Source: Sedimentibacter sp. MB31-C6 (GTDB lineage: Bacteria; Bacillota; Clostridia; Tissierellales; Sedimentibacteraceae). Taken from it: a stretch of DNA of 64,000 nt. A program made the translations under genes and the position numbers. The stretch is from the NCBI RefSeq assembly GCF_035934735.1, contig NZ_CP142396.1, positions 1,922,001 through 1,986,000 of the forward strand, in the 5' to 3' direction. A model generated the notes under the pieces. The model was not told where the DNA came from and did not search any database. It worked only from the letters and a program-made list of their open reading frames with translations. Positions 26,971 to 35,672 of the stretch are shown piece after piece (the stretch's first letter is position 1; each line of letters starts with the position of its first letter).

Positions 26971-27019
26971 AAAGTGAAGAATCTCGTATTAAACATAATT
27001 AAGAGGGATTCTTCACTTT
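26971..27019. terminator. bidirectional terminator
   Basis: AAAGTGAAGAATC (26971-26983) and GATTCTTCACTTT (27007-27019) form a 13-bp stem between the converging YfcC and hydF genes. Confidence 0.8.
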
Positions 27020-27065
27020 ATTTGTAATGATAGGTATTTCACTGATTTTTATATTAAAACAATAA

Positions 27066-28277
27066 TTATTTTTTGTTTTCCAATAATTCTAAAATATTTG
27101 GAAATATTTCAATACTTCGTCTTAATATTCCATTTATATGAGCAATAATAATACCGTAATTTGTTATGGGAATATTCTGCTTAAGAGCACATTTCATACG
27201 GTATTTCATTTCACGTTCGTTAAGCATGCAACCACCACAATGTATGATAAGTTTGTACTTTGATAAATTTTCTGGATACTCCCTTCCAGAAGTAAATTCA
27301 AAATTAATATGTTTATCAGTATAGTTTTTTATCCATTCAGGTAATTTTACAGTTCCAATATCATTACATTGTCTATGGTGTGTACATCCTTCTGAAATCA
27401 GCACAAAGTCATTATCATTAAGTTTATCAATTGAAGTTACTCCTTTTACCGTCGTTTCAAGTAAACCTTTATATCTTGCCATCAAAATTGAAAAGGAAGT
27501 GAGTGGTATATCTTTTGGAGTATCATTTGAAACTTTAGCAAATACCTGACTATCAGTAATAACAAGTACAGGCTTTTTCCCTATGTTTGAGAGTAATTCA
27601 GATAATTGACATTCTTTGACAACTATTGTAGTGGCATTTGCTTCAAGTATATCACGTATAGTTTGTTGCTGAGGAAGAATCAACCTTCCTTTAGGTGCTG
27701 CTTCATCAATAGGTATAACAAGTACAACAAAATCTGTTGGTTGAATTAAATCAGCGACAATTCTAACGTTAGATACTTCTTGCATCGCTAGAGATGCAAT
27801 TTTTTCTTTAAGATATTCAATTTTTATTTTTTTCTTTGCACTAACTTGAATTTCATTATCATTTATTAAGATTAAGTTTTCGATAAGATCGCATTTATTA
27901 TAAACAATAATATAATTAATATTTTTTTCTTTAAAAAGTTTAATTAATTCACAATCACTTTCAGTTTTACCGATTGTGGCATCTACTATAAGCACTGCAA
28001 CATCAATTTTATTCAATACCTGTTTAGTTTTTTTAATACGAAGTTCTCCTAGTTCTCCTTTATCATCAAAACCAGGAGTGTCAATAATCATAACTGGACC
28101 AATAGGCAATAGTTCCATGGATTTATATACTGGGTCTGTAGTTGTACCTTTTATTTCTGACACTAAAGCCAGTTCCTGTCCTGTAACAGCATTTACTATA
28201 CTTGATTTTCCAACATTACAGTTCCCCAAAAAACCTATATGTATACGGTTTGCAGAAGGTGTATCGTTAAGTCCCAT
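27066..28277 (-). CDS. hydF: [FeFe] hydrogenase H-cluster maturation GTPase HydF
   Basis: 403 residues. An N-terminal Era-like GTPase has Walker A GNCNVGKSS (18-26), the G3 motif DTPGFDD (about 61-67) and NKCD (about 116-119). A dimerisation segment follows, then the C-terminal cluster domain with CTHHRQC and HCGGC, the conserved ligand positions for the [4Fe-4S] scaffold. HydF carries the two-iron precursor and delivers it to apo-hydrogenase. It is last in the operon, 9 bp after hydG. Length and motifs are normal. Confidence 0.96.
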   Translation of the reverse strand: MGLNDTPSANRIHIGFLGNCNVGKSSIVNAVTGQELALVSEIKGTTTDPVYKSMELLPIGPVMIIDTPGFDDKGELGELRIKKTKQVLNKIDVAVLIVDATIGKTESDCELIKLFKEKNINYIIVYNKCDLIENLILINDNEIQVSAKKKIKIEYLKEKIASLAMQEVSNVRIVADLIQPTDFVVLVIPIDEAAPKGRLILPQQQTIRDILEANATTIVVKECQLSELLSNIGKKPVLVITDSQVFAKVSNDTPKDIPLTSFSILMARYKGLLETTVKGVTSIDKLNDNDFVLISEGCTHHRQCNDIGTVKLPEWIKNYTDKHINFEFTSGREYPENLSKYKLIIHCGGCMLNEREMKYRMKCALKQNIPITNYGIIIAHINGILRRSIEIFPNILELLENKK

Positions 28278-28286
28278 ATTTTTCTC

Positions 28287-29705
28287 CTAAAATCTAAAGT
28301 CCCTTTTACCATTTTTAATATTAATAAGATTTTCCTGAACAATTTTTTTTACTTTATTATTAGGAATATTTTTTATTTCGTTTTGTATTATAATTTCTCC
28401 AATTTCCTTTGTGTTTGGAGAAGCATAATCTTCTAAATATTCCTTTAATGTCATAAGTGCATTGGGATGACAACAATTATGAATTTGTCCACTCTTACAA
28501 AGGCTCATAAATCTATCTCCTGTCCTGCCTTCACGATAGCATGCAGTGCAAAAGCTAGGAATATATCCAATTTTCATAAGCCAATTTACAACTTCATCAA
28601 GTGTTCTTTGGTCACTAACATCAAATTGCTCTGATTTTTTGTCATCTGGCTCGGGTTCAGAATAACCTCCTACACTTGTTTTGGAAGCTCCGCTTATTTG
28701 AGAAATACCAAGTCTGATAACCTTCCTTCTAACTTCCTCGCTTTCTCTAGTAGAAATAATCATTCCAGTATAAGGTACTGATACGCGGATGCATGCACAT
28801 AATTTTGCAAAAATGTCATCACTGATGCCATTATCAAATACATCTGGGTCAATATCATCTGCATGTTTAATACGGGGAACGCTTATTGTATGGGGACCAA
28901 CTCCATGTACGGCTTCAAGATGTTCTGCATGCATGAGAAGAGCAGCGAATTCATATTTATATAGTTCAAGTCCAAATAATACTCCTAGACCTACATCATC
29001 GATTCCGCCTTCCATTGCTCTATCCATAGCTTCAGTATGATAAGCATAATCATGTTTAGGACCTGTAGGGTGAAGTGTTTCATAACTTTTTTTATGGTAT
29101 GTTTCTTGAAATAATATATAAGTACCTATACCTGCATTTTTTAATTTTTTGTAATTTTCTACTGTTGTTGCTGCAATATTCACATTTACACGGCGTATCG
29201 CCCCGTTTTTATGTTTGATACTGTAAATTGTATTAATACATTCTAGAATATATTCCATAGGGTTCATAATGGGATCCTCACCTGATTCAATTGCAAGGCG
29301 TTTATGTCCCATATCTTGAAGGGCAGTTACTTCTCTAACGATTTCTTCTTGAGTAAGTTTTTTTCTGACTATATGTTTATTTTTCAAATGATATGGACAA
29401 TAAACACACCCGTTAATGCAATAATTAGAAAGATATAAAGGAGCAAACATTACAATACGATTTCCATAAAAATCCTTTTTAATTTGTTCTGCAAGATTGT
29501 ATACTTCATTGATTTTTTCGGGTATTTGACATGCAAGTAAAACTGAAGCCTCTCTATGAGTAAGTCCTTTATGAAGTTTGGCTTTTTCGATGATTTCATC
29601 AATAAGCTTAATGTTGTTTTTATTTTTTTCTGCATAAGCTAGTGATTCTTGCACTTCTTCATGGTTAATAAACTCTTCTGCTTTTAATGACTTTGGATTA
29701 TACAT
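28287..29705 (-). CDS. hydG: [FeFe] hydrogenase maturase HydG (tyrosine lyase)
   Basis: 472 residues. The radical SAM motif is CINGCVYC (C96, C100, C103). The C-terminal CTACYREGRTGDRFM...CKSGQIHNCC supplies the CX2C..C that holds the auxiliary cluster. HydG splits tyrosine into p-cresol, CO and cyanide, and builds the Fe(CO)2(CN) synthon. It is flanked by hydE upstream and hydF downstream in one minus-strand operon. Length and sequence are normal for the family (distinct from the thiamin enzyme ThiH). Confidence 0.97.
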   Translation of the reverse strand: MYNPKSLKAEEFINHEEVQESLAYAEKNKNNIKLIDEIIEKAKLHKGLTHREASVLLACQIPEKINEVYNLAEQIKKDFYGNRIVMFAPLYLSNYCINGCVYCPYHLKNKHIVRKKLTQEEIVREVTALQDMGHKRLAIESGEDPIMNPMEYILECINTIYSIKHKNGAIRRVNVNIAATTVENYKKLKNAGIGTYILFQETYHKKSYETLHPTGPKHDYAYHTEAMDRAMEGGIDDVGLGVLFGLELYKYEFAALLMHAEHLEAVHGVGPHTISVPRIKHADDIDPDVFDNGISDDIFAKLCACIRVSVPYTGMIISTRESEEVRRKVIRLGISQISGASKTSVGGYSEPEPDDKKSEQFDVSDQRTLDEVVNWLMKIGYIPSFCTACYREGRTGDRFMSLCKSGQIHNCCHPNALMTLKEYLEDYASPNTKEIGEIIIQNEIKNIPNNKVKKIVQENLINIKNGKRDFRF

Positions 29706-29757
29706 AATATTTTCCTTTCTTTTGAGTCAGATAAACTTCCTCATTAGTTAATAAATT

Positions 29758-30798
29758 TTATATATATTTACAGTCGCCTCTTGAGACAACTAATTTGTAT
29801 CCGATATTTTCTATTCTTTTTTGCAAGCATGTTCTACATTCTGCGGCTTCATCTTTAGTACAGATTTTATTATCATAAAGCATATACTTTTTTCTAACAT
29901 CTTTAGGTGAAAGATTTGGCATTACTACATTAGCGCCAGCAAGAATACCAAGTTCTCTACCTTTAGGATGTATTGTACCTAGAGCAGTTGTGGCAGGAAG
30001 TAAAACTTCTGGTAACATAAGTCTTATGATACTCAGGACAATTAGTGTCATTTGAAGTGTACCGGCTTTTTTGTCTGCAAAAGGTGTATCTTTACTAGGT
30101 ATAAAAGGCCCAATGCCTACCATGTGTGGCTTTAATTTTTTTATAAAGATTAAGTCTTCTACAATACATTCTATAGTTTGAAATGGTGATCCTACCATAA
30201 AGCCACATCCTACCTGATAACCTATTTCTTTAAGGTTATAAAGGCATTTCTTTCTGTTTCTTAGTGAAAGAGTTGAAGGGTGAAGCTTTGAATAATGATC
30301 ATTATTAGCAGTTTCATGGCGGAGAAGATACCTGTCAGCACCTGCATTATGTAACATTTTGTAACTATTATAATTTTTTTCTCCTAAAGATAGAGTAATT
30401 GCACAATCTGGATAAGTTGTCCTAATAGTACTAACTATATCTGCCATAATATCATCGTTATAATAAAAGTCTTCTCCACCTTGTAGAACGAAAGTACGAA
30501 ATCCAAGTTTATATCCTGCATTGCAACATTCAAGTATTTGTTCTTTTGTAAGACGGTATCTTTCTGCATTTCTGTTGCTTTTTCTTATTCCACAGTAATA
30601 ACAGTCGTTTTTGCAGTGATTTGTTAATTCTATAAGACCTCGCATATAAATATCATATCCATAACTTTGATTACTAATTAATCTTGCTTTTTCAAACAGA
30701 TAATTTGATGATTCTTTAGTACTATTTTTTACTAGAAAATATAATTCATCATATGATAGATTATGTTTTCTTGATAGTTTGTCAATTAAATTATTCAT
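29758..30798 (-). CDS. hydE: [FeFe] hydrogenase maturase HydE (radical SAM)
   Basis: 346 residues. The radical SAM motif is CKNDCYYC (C62, C66, C69), followed by the glycine-rich SAM-binding stretch FVLQGGEDFYYND. Three C-terminal cysteines (CTKDEAAECRTC) match the optional second cluster site of some HydE proteins. HydE contributes to assembly of the dithiomethylamine-bridged diiron precursor. Its ATG overlaps the stop of the small regulator by 4 bp, and hydG follows after 52 bp. Confidence 0.96.
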   Translation of the reverse strand: MNNLIDKLSRKHNLSYDELYFLVKNSTKESSNYLFEKARLISNQSYGYDIYMRGLIELTNHCKNDCYYCGIRKSNRNAERYRLTKEQILECCNAGYKLGFRTFVLQGGEDFYYNDDIMADIVSTIRTTYPDCAITLSLGEKNYNSYKMLHNAGADRYLLRHETANNDHYSKLHPSTLSLRNRKKCLYNLKEIGYQVGCGFMVGSPFQTIECIVEDLIFIKKLKPHMVGIGPFIPSKDTPFADKKAGTLQMTLIVLSIIRLMLPEVLLPATTALGTIHPKGRELGILAGANVVMPNLSPKDVRKKYMLYDNKICTKDEAAECRTCLQKRIENIGYKLVVSRGDCKYI

Positions 30799-31064
30799 AA
30801 AATTTCTTCCATATTTGTATTAATATTTGAATATGCTGTTTTAGCACTTACGCCATTTAATTTGCCGATTTTACCGGATAATGCACTGATGATATCTTGT
30901 GGAGCATCTATAGCAACACTTATTATATTGATTTTTTTTTCACGATATGGAATACCCATTCTACCAATTATATAATTACCATATTCATGTAGAAGGATAT
31001 TAAGTTTCTCAACAGACTCTATGTTTTCAACGATGATTCCAATTAGTGCTACTCTTGTTTTCAT
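30795..31064 (-). CDS. TM1266-like iron-only hydrogenase system regulator
   Basis: 89 residues with the ferredoxin-like ACT/NikR-C fold pattern of this family: RVALIGIIVENIESVEKLNILLHEY, then IGRMGIPYREKKINIISVAI, and ALSGKIGKLNGVSAKTAYS at the end. The family is found next to hydE/hydG/hydF and annotated as a putative regulator. It has no DNA-binding domain, so it may act on protein or RNA. It is the first gene of the operon, 4-bp overlapped by hydE, behind a structured leader. AGGTGG precedes the ATG. Confidence 0.9.
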   Translation of the reverse strand: MKTRVALIGIIVENIESVEKLNILLHEYGNYIIGRMGIPYREKKINIISVAIDAPQDIISALSGKIGKLNGVSAKTAYSNINTNMEEIL

Positions 31065-31080
31065 AATCCACCTCTTGTGT

Positions 31081-31217
31081 AATAATAAAAAAGCGTCTGT
31101 GAAAGACGCAACTATCCCTTAACGTTTTGGATTGCAGACTTTCACCTCAAAGTAATTTCAGTGTTAGAAACAATAATAAATTCTTACTTTGTTAAAAGAA
31201 ATTCTCTTAACTCAGAT
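31081..31217 (-). promoter_or_regulatory. structured leader with terminator before the hyd maturation operon
   Basis: On the minus strand, about 150 nt separate the promoter from the first gene. In order the RNA can form a GTTAAGAG/CTTTTAAC hairpin (about 31194-31214), a CAAAGTAA/TTACTTTG stem (about 31148-31192), a GCAA..TCC / GGAT..TTGC stem (about 31109-31137), and an intrinsic terminator (31093-31109) with the run TTTTTTATTATT. The upstream GTGAAAG (31145-31139) is perfectly complementary to CTTTCAC in the terminator (31105-31099) and could act as an antiterminator. I do not recognise a known riboswitch or T-box consensus. Confidence 0.7.
31083..31109 (-). terminator. intrinsic terminator in hyd operon leader
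   Basis: On the minus strand GCGTCT (31109-31104) pairs with AGACGC (31098-31093), then T6 ATTATT. It lies ahead of the coding region, so read-through is required for operon expression. Confidence 0.8.
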
Positions 31218-31223
31218 ACATAG

Positions 31224-31252
31224 ATAATAACATAATGTTAAATTATTGTCAA
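31224..31252 (-). promoter_or_regulatory. promoter of the hyd maturation operon
   Basis: On the minus strand TTGACA (31252-31247) and TATTAT (31229-31224) are separated by exactly 17 bp. Confidence 0.85.
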
Positions 31253-31277
31253 TATATTATAAAAGTTTTTGTTTGTG

Positions 31278-31306
31278 TTGACATCTAAAAAGGTAATGTG
31301 TATAAT
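31278..31306 (+). promoter_or_regulatory. promoter of the ABC-F gene leader
   Basis: Perfect TTGACA (31278-31283) and TATAAT (31301-31306), 17 bp apart, about 310 bp before the ABC-F start and divergent from the hyd promoter. Confidence 0.85.
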
Positions 31307-31391
31307 TACAGTGAAAATAATAAGAAAAGAAAGGGCAAGGTATCTGTAGATATGAAGTAATCCATTTATTAAATTGATAAAATAAAACAAA

Positions 31392-31429
31392 AAAACCTTA
31401 TAGAACTATATTACAGAGGTTTTATTATT
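31392..31429 (+). terminator. leader terminator upstream of the ABC-F gene
   Basis: AAAACCTT (31392-31399) pairs with GAGGTTTT (31416-31423, one G-U pair), followed by ATTATT. It lies about 85 nt after the expected transcription start, so it would produce a short leader RNA. The leader contains short frames (for example GTG AAA ATA ATA ... to TAG 31351, and ATG AAG TAA at 31352-31360). Control by a translating ribosome is therefore possible. Confidence 0.6.
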
Positions 31430-31586
31430 GTACATTTTATTTATATTTATGGGTGGATAGTATTTTTGCTATTGATAGCTTGCTTATTTATTTATTTTAA
31501 TTTTAAAGGATTTTTAATTGTTAATATGCAATTTTTTAATTGCTAGTTAAATTTATTATGTTTTAAAGTTATTATAAAGTTATACT

Positions 31587-31614
31587 ATCCTCCTAAAATA
31601 AGGGAGGATTTTTT
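31587..31614 (+). promoter_or_regulatory. Shine-Dalgarno-masking hairpin of the ABC-F gene
   Basis: ATCCTCC (31587-31593) is perfectly complementary to GGAGGAT (31603-31609), which is the ribosome binding site of the ATG at 31615. Six T follow, so the same hairpin also looks like a terminator. Either way it would keep the gene off until opened. Confidence 0.75.
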
Positions 31615-33252
31615 ATGTTATTAATTGAATGTAATAAAATTAAGAAGTATTTTGGAGATAGGTTAATATTAGATATTGAAAAATTGAGAATTTACTCAGA
31701 GGACAGAATAGGAATAGTTGGAATAAATGGAGCTGGAAAAACTACTTTAATTAACATATTAAGTAAAAGGCTAGAGTCAGATGAAGGCTGGGTAAAATCA
31801 TATGGAAAGCATGGTTATATTTCACAGTTAGAATCACCAGACAATAATATTATAAGTGCAGAAATTGCATCAAAATTTGGTATTGAATCAAATTGGAATG
31901 ATAAAATGAGCGGTGGAGAAAAAACAAGATTTAAACTTGCAGGGGCTTTAGATAATAAAAGTGCTATAATATTTGCAGATGAACCTACCAGTAATTTGGA
32001 TATAGAAGGCATTGAGCTTTTAGAGGAAAAATTAAGTGATTATAATGGTGGTTTGATTTTAATTTCTCATGACCGAAATTTTTTAGATAAGTTGTGCAAC
32101 AAAATTATAGAAATTGAAAATGGTAAAATAGAAATTTATAATGGAAATTATAGTTTTTATAGAAATCAAAAAAATCAAGAAAAAGAAAGAGTTCGATTTG
32201 AATATGAAGAATATATAAAAGAGAAAAAGCGACTTGAAGAAGTTATTAAAGAAAAAAAACAGAAATCTAAAAGTATCAAAAGAGCTCCGAAAAGGATGGG
32301 AAACTCAGAAGCAAGACTTCATAAAATGGGAGGTCAAAAGGCAAAAGCTAATCTTGATAGGGCAGTAAAAAATGTAAAAAAAAGAATAGAAAATCTTGAA
32401 ACTAAAGAAAAACCCATAGGGCAATCTGGAATAAAGTTGGATATTATGGATTCCAACAAACTTCATAGCAAAATTATAATAGAAGGTAAAAATATTAACA
32501 AGAAATTTGAAGAAAAAATTATTTTTAAAAATGCTGAATTTAATATATATAATAATGCAAAGATTGCATTAATTGGTCCTAATGGTTGTGGAAAAACCAC
32601 TTTAATTAATATGATATTAAATAATGAAAATAATATTAAAGTAGCTAAAGGTGCAAAGATAGGGTACTTTAGTCAGGACATGAATATATTGAAGAATAAC
32701 TTAAGCATCATTGAAAATGTAATGGAAAGCAGCATTTATCCTGAAAGTTTTGCTAGACTATTGCTTGCTAGGTTATTATTTAAAGGTGAAACAATATATA
32801 AAAAGATTGATGTTTTAAGTGGAGGAGAACGAGTAAAGGTTTCTTTTGCGAAGATATTATTACAAGATATTAATTTGCTTATATTAGATGAACCAACAAA
32901 TTATATTGATATTAATGCTTTAGAAGTTATAGAGGAAACCCTAAAAGAATATGATAGGACATTACTATTTGTTTCTCATGATAGAAAATTTGTAGAAGCT
33001 GTAGCTAATCAAATAATGACAATAGAAGACAAAAAAATAAAAATATTTATGGGTACTTATAAAGAGTATTTGTCTAGAAAGAACAATTTAAATAGAAATA
33101 AAGAGGACCGAGCTACAAAAATTATACTTTTAGAGAATCGACTTTCGGAAGTTATAGGAAAATTGTCAATGCCGGCTAAACAAAATGACTTAGAAATTTT
33201 AAATGAGGAATATAATGAAATAGTAGAAGAACTTAAAAGATTAAAAAATTGA
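31615..33252 (+). CDS. ABC-F ribosomal protection protein (Vga/Lsa/VmlR-like)
   Basis: 545 residues, two fused ATPase domains and no membrane part. Walker A sites are GINGAGKTT (about 38-46) and GPNGCGKTT (about 322-330); signatures are MSGGEKTR (about 98-105) and LSGGERVK (about 402-409); Walker B motifs are IIFADEPTSNLD and LLILDEPTNYID. The interdomain linker (about 200-265) is long and Lys-rich, with GNSEARLHKMGGQKAKANLD, as in antibiotic-resistance ABC-F proteins that push drugs off the ribosome. Which drugs (lincosamide, streptogramin A, pleuromutilin or others) cannot be read. The leader with promoter, early terminator and masking hairpin fits drug-induced expression known for lmo0919 and vmlR. 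Confidence 0.9.
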   Translation: MLLIECNKIKKYFGDRLILDIEKLRIYSEDRIGIVGINGAGKTTLINILSKRLESDEGWVKSYGKHGYISQLESPDNNIISAEIASKFGIESNWNDKMSGGEKTRFKLAGALDNKSAIIFADEPTSNLDIEGIELLEEKLSDYNGGLILISHDRNFLDKLCNKIIEIENGKIEIYNGNYSFYRNQKNQEKERVRFEYEEYIKEKKRLEEVIKEKKQKSKSIKRAPKRMGNSEARLHKMGGQKAKANLDRAVKNVKKRIENLETKEKPIGQSGIKLDIMDSNKLHSKIIIEGKNINKKFEEKIIFKNAEFNIYNNAKIALIGPNGCGKTTLINMILNNENNIKVAKGAKIGYFSQDMNILKNNLSIIENVMESSIYPESFARLLLARLLFKGETIYKKIDVLSGGERVKVSFAKILLQDINLLILDEPTNYIDINALEVIEETLKEYDRTLLFVSHDRKFVEAVANQIMTIEDKKIKIFMGTYKEYLSRKNNLNRNKEDRATKIILLENRLSEVIGKLSMPAKQNDLEILNEEYNEIVEELKRLKN

Positions 33253-33277
33253 TAGAAATTTTTCTATCAATTTTTCT
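33248..33277 (+). terminator. intrinsic terminator
   Basis: ATTGATAGAAA (33248-33258) and TTTCTATCAAT (33261-33271), then TTTTCTTT. The ABC-F stop codon lies in the left arm. Confidence 0.85.
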
Positions 33278-33354
33278 TTAAATCAACTATAATGTTATCA
33301 TATGATAAAGTTTGATATACATGTTTTTTTACTTACTTAGGGAGGTAAATAATT

Positions 33355-34266
33355 ATGTCAAAGCAATTAAAAGCAGATATAATGTTATTGTTTGTAACTT
33401 TCGGTTGGGGCATTTCATATTATCTAATTGATGTTAGTTTAGAAAATATGGGGCCATTTACTTTGAATACATATAGATTTCTAATAGCATTTGCAATTGC
33501 AATAATTTTAGCTTTTCCTAAATTTAAATTTGTATCTAAAGTTACATTGAAATATAGTTTTCTACTAGGAATTGTACTGGTTTTCGTATATGCAGGAGCT
33601 ACATTTGGTGTTGAATATACAACTTTATCTAATTCAGGATTTTTGTGTGGATTATCAGTAATCATTACACCTATATTATCATGTATAATATATAAAAAGG
33701 CTCCTGAGAAGAAGGTAACACTAGCAGCCATAATGTGTTTTGTTGGAATTGGGTTGCTTACTTTAACGGATGGATTTTCTATTAATTATGAGAATTTGAA
33801 GGGCGATCTTCTATGCATAATGGGCGGATTTGCATATGCAGTTGATTTATTATTGACTGAAAGGGCAGTGTTGCATGAAGAAGTAAATCCTTTTCAACTT
33901 AGTGTCTTTCAATTAGGTGTAACAGGTTTATTTAATTTAGTTTTATCTTTTATATTTGAGTCGCCACATTTGCCGACAGAACCTAAGATTTGGGTATCTG
34001 TACTATTTTTATCTATTTTTTGTACAGGGTTAGCATTTATTATACAAGCTATTGCACAGCAATATACTAGCGCTTCTCATGTAGGTGTGATTTTTTCATT
34101 AGAAACTGTTTTTTCTGGTTTTGTTGCATTTGTAATTGCCAAGGAAATTTTAACTAAAAAATCATATCTAGGTGCTATATTAATGATTACCAGCATTTTC
34201 ATTATGGAAATAGATTTTAAAGCAATAAAAGACAATAAAGATAAAAAGAAAATTCAACATACATAA
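33355..34266 (+). CDS. DMT-superfamily transporter (EamA)
   Basis: 303 residues with ten hydrophobic segments in two EamA repeats. Motifs include GWGISYYLIDVSLENMGPFTLNTYRFLIA at the start and FLCGLSVIITPILSCIIYKKAPEK in the first half. EamA proteins export or import amino acids, nucleotides or other metabolites; the substrate is unknown. GGGAGG lies before the ATG. A 14-bp palindrome TTATCATATGATAA (33295-33308) just upstream may be an operator. The gene stands alone between two terminators. Confidence 0.9.
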   Translation: MSKQLKADIMLLFVTFGWGISYYLIDVSLENMGPFTLNTYRFLIAFAIAIILAFPKFKFVSKVTLKYSFLLGIVLVFVYAGATFGVEYTTLSNSGFLCGLSVIITPILSCIIYKKAPEKKVTLAAIMCFVGIGLLTLTDGFSINYENLKGDLLCIMGGFAYAVDLLLTERAVLHEEVNPFQLSVFQLGVTGLFNLVLSFIFESPHLPTEPKIWVSVLFLSIFCTGLAFIIQAIAQQYTSASHVGVIFSLETVFSGFVAFVIAKEILTKKSYLGAILMITSIFIMEIDFKAIKDNKDKKKIQHT

Positions 34267-34299
34267 TTAATATATAGTATTATTATATTTTCTACAAAT

Positions 34300-34336
34300 A
34301 ATAAATCTATCAGATAATTTATCTGATAGATTTATT
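34300..34336 (+). terminator. intrinsic terminator
   Basis: A nearly perfect hairpin with arms AATAAATCTATCAGATAA (34300-34317) and its complement (34319-34336), followed by TTG. It ends the DMT transcript. Confidence 0.8.
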
Positions 34337-34445
34337 TTGTAACATATGTTACTTAATTTAGTGATTGTATTTGATAAAATAAATTAAAAGAATCATTAAG
34401 GTAGAGGTTTAGTAACAAAAGCATAAGTAAAAGGAGCGAAGATAA

Positions 34446-35672
34446 ATGAATAACAAATATTTTGATATAAAAGATACAATATATAATATAACAGAAAAAT
34501 ATAGCGAAGCTATTGAGTTGTTAGTATCTCTAGGGTTTGACAACTTAAAAGATGAAAAAATGAGAAGAGTTTTTGGAAAATCTATAACGTTGGAAGATGC
34601 CCTTAAATTAAAGAAAATTAGTATAGACAATTTTGCAACTCAACTTGTTGATAAAATTGAAAATAATGAAAATAACTTGAATAAATTATCATCGGATAAT
34701 GAAATAGTTAAAATAGCAGGAGTATTACCTTGCCCAGTTAGAGTTCCATTAACTGAATCTTTTGAGAATTGGATTTCTAGTCAGAATTTCGATTTCAAAC
34801 TGGAATATGAATTAAAAGCTGCCTCTATGGGAATTGATTGGTTAGTGGAATCATTAAAGGAACAATCAAGGGATAAATTACCTGATTTATTTATTTCAGC
34901 TGGATTTGATTTATTTTTTGATAAAGAGCTATTTGGTAAATATAAAGCAGAAAATATTTTTGAAGATATAACTGATATTGAACAGTATAATGAAGATTTT
35001 CATAATGATTACATTGAACTGAAGGATCCAAATAAACAATATTCGATAATAGGAGTTGTACCGGCAGTATTTCTAGTGAATAAAGAAGTCTTAGGAAAAA
35101 GAGAAATACCTAGAGGTTGGCAAGATATATTAAAGGATGAATTTGAAAATAGCGTAAGTTTACCTATAGGTGATTTTGATCTTTTTAATGCAATTTTACT
35201 AAATATTTATAAAAGTTATGGAGATGAGGGCATTAAGAGGTTAGGTCGTAGCTTGCAAAAAAGTATGCATCCATCAGAAATGGTCAAATCACATATGAAA
35301 AAATATGAAAAACCAGCAATTACAATAATGCCTTATTTCTTTACGTGGATGGCGAAAGAAGGTAGTCCAATGGTAGCTGTTTGGCCTGAAGATGGTGCTA
35401 TTATAAGTCCAATATTTATGTTGAGCAAAAAGGATAAAAGAGAAAAATTAAAATCAATTGTAGATTTCTTTGCATCAAAAGATGTAGGTGAAATATTGGA
35501 ACATAATGGAAAATTTCCTAGTGTAAATCCTGAAGTTAATAATATGGTGACAAAAGACAATAAATATATGTGGCTTGGTTGGGATTATATTAAAGAAAAT
35601 GATATTTCTAATTTAATAAAGAAATGTGAGGATATATTTAATAATTCTGTTAAAGGAGATGATAAACAATGA
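34446..35672 (+). CDS. cytosolic substrate-binding-like protein with DUF1858-type N-terminus
   Basis: 408 residues. Residues 1-72 resemble the DUF1858/ScdA-N-like helical domain (YSEAIELLVSLGFDNLKDEKMRRVFGKSITLEDALKLKKIS). Residues about 85-400 look like a type II periplasmic binding protein of the iron/ABC class (PDLFISAGFDLFFDKELFG, IIGVVPAVFLVNKE, PRGWQDILKDEFENSVSLP, FFASKDVGEILEHNGKFPSVNPEV). There is no signal peptide or lipobox, so this binding-protein fold is predicted to work inside the cell. A Cys in VLPCPVRVP (C96) sits at the start of the binding domain. It is the first gene of a tight three-gene operon with a HypB-like GTPase (4-bp overlap) and a soluble ABC ATPase. AAGGAG lies 7 nt before the ATG. 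Function is unknown. Confidence 0.75.
   Translation: MNNKYFDIKDTIYNITEKYSEAIELLVSLGFDNLKDEKMRRVFGKSITLEDALKLKKISIDNFATQLVDKIENNENNLNKLSSDNEIVKIAGVLPCPVRVPLTESFENWISSQNFDFKLEYELKAASMGIDWLVESLKEQSRDKLPDLFISAGFDLFFDKELFGKYKAENIFEDITDIEQYNEDFHNDYIELKDPNKQYSIIGVVPAVFLVNKEVLGKREIPRGWQDILKDEFENSVSLPIGDFDLFNAILLNIYKSYGDEGIKRLGRSLQKSMHPSEMVKSHMKKYEKPAITIMPYFFTWMAKEGSPMVAVWPEDGAIISPIFMLSKKDKREKLKSIVDFFASKDVGEILEHNGKFPSVNPEVNNMVTKDNKYMWLGWDYIKENDISNLIKKCEDIFNNSVKGDDKQ

Noticed and set aside
28789-29040. 83-codon plus-strand frame inside hydG
   Set aside because: Antisense shadow of an unmistakable HydG coding region.
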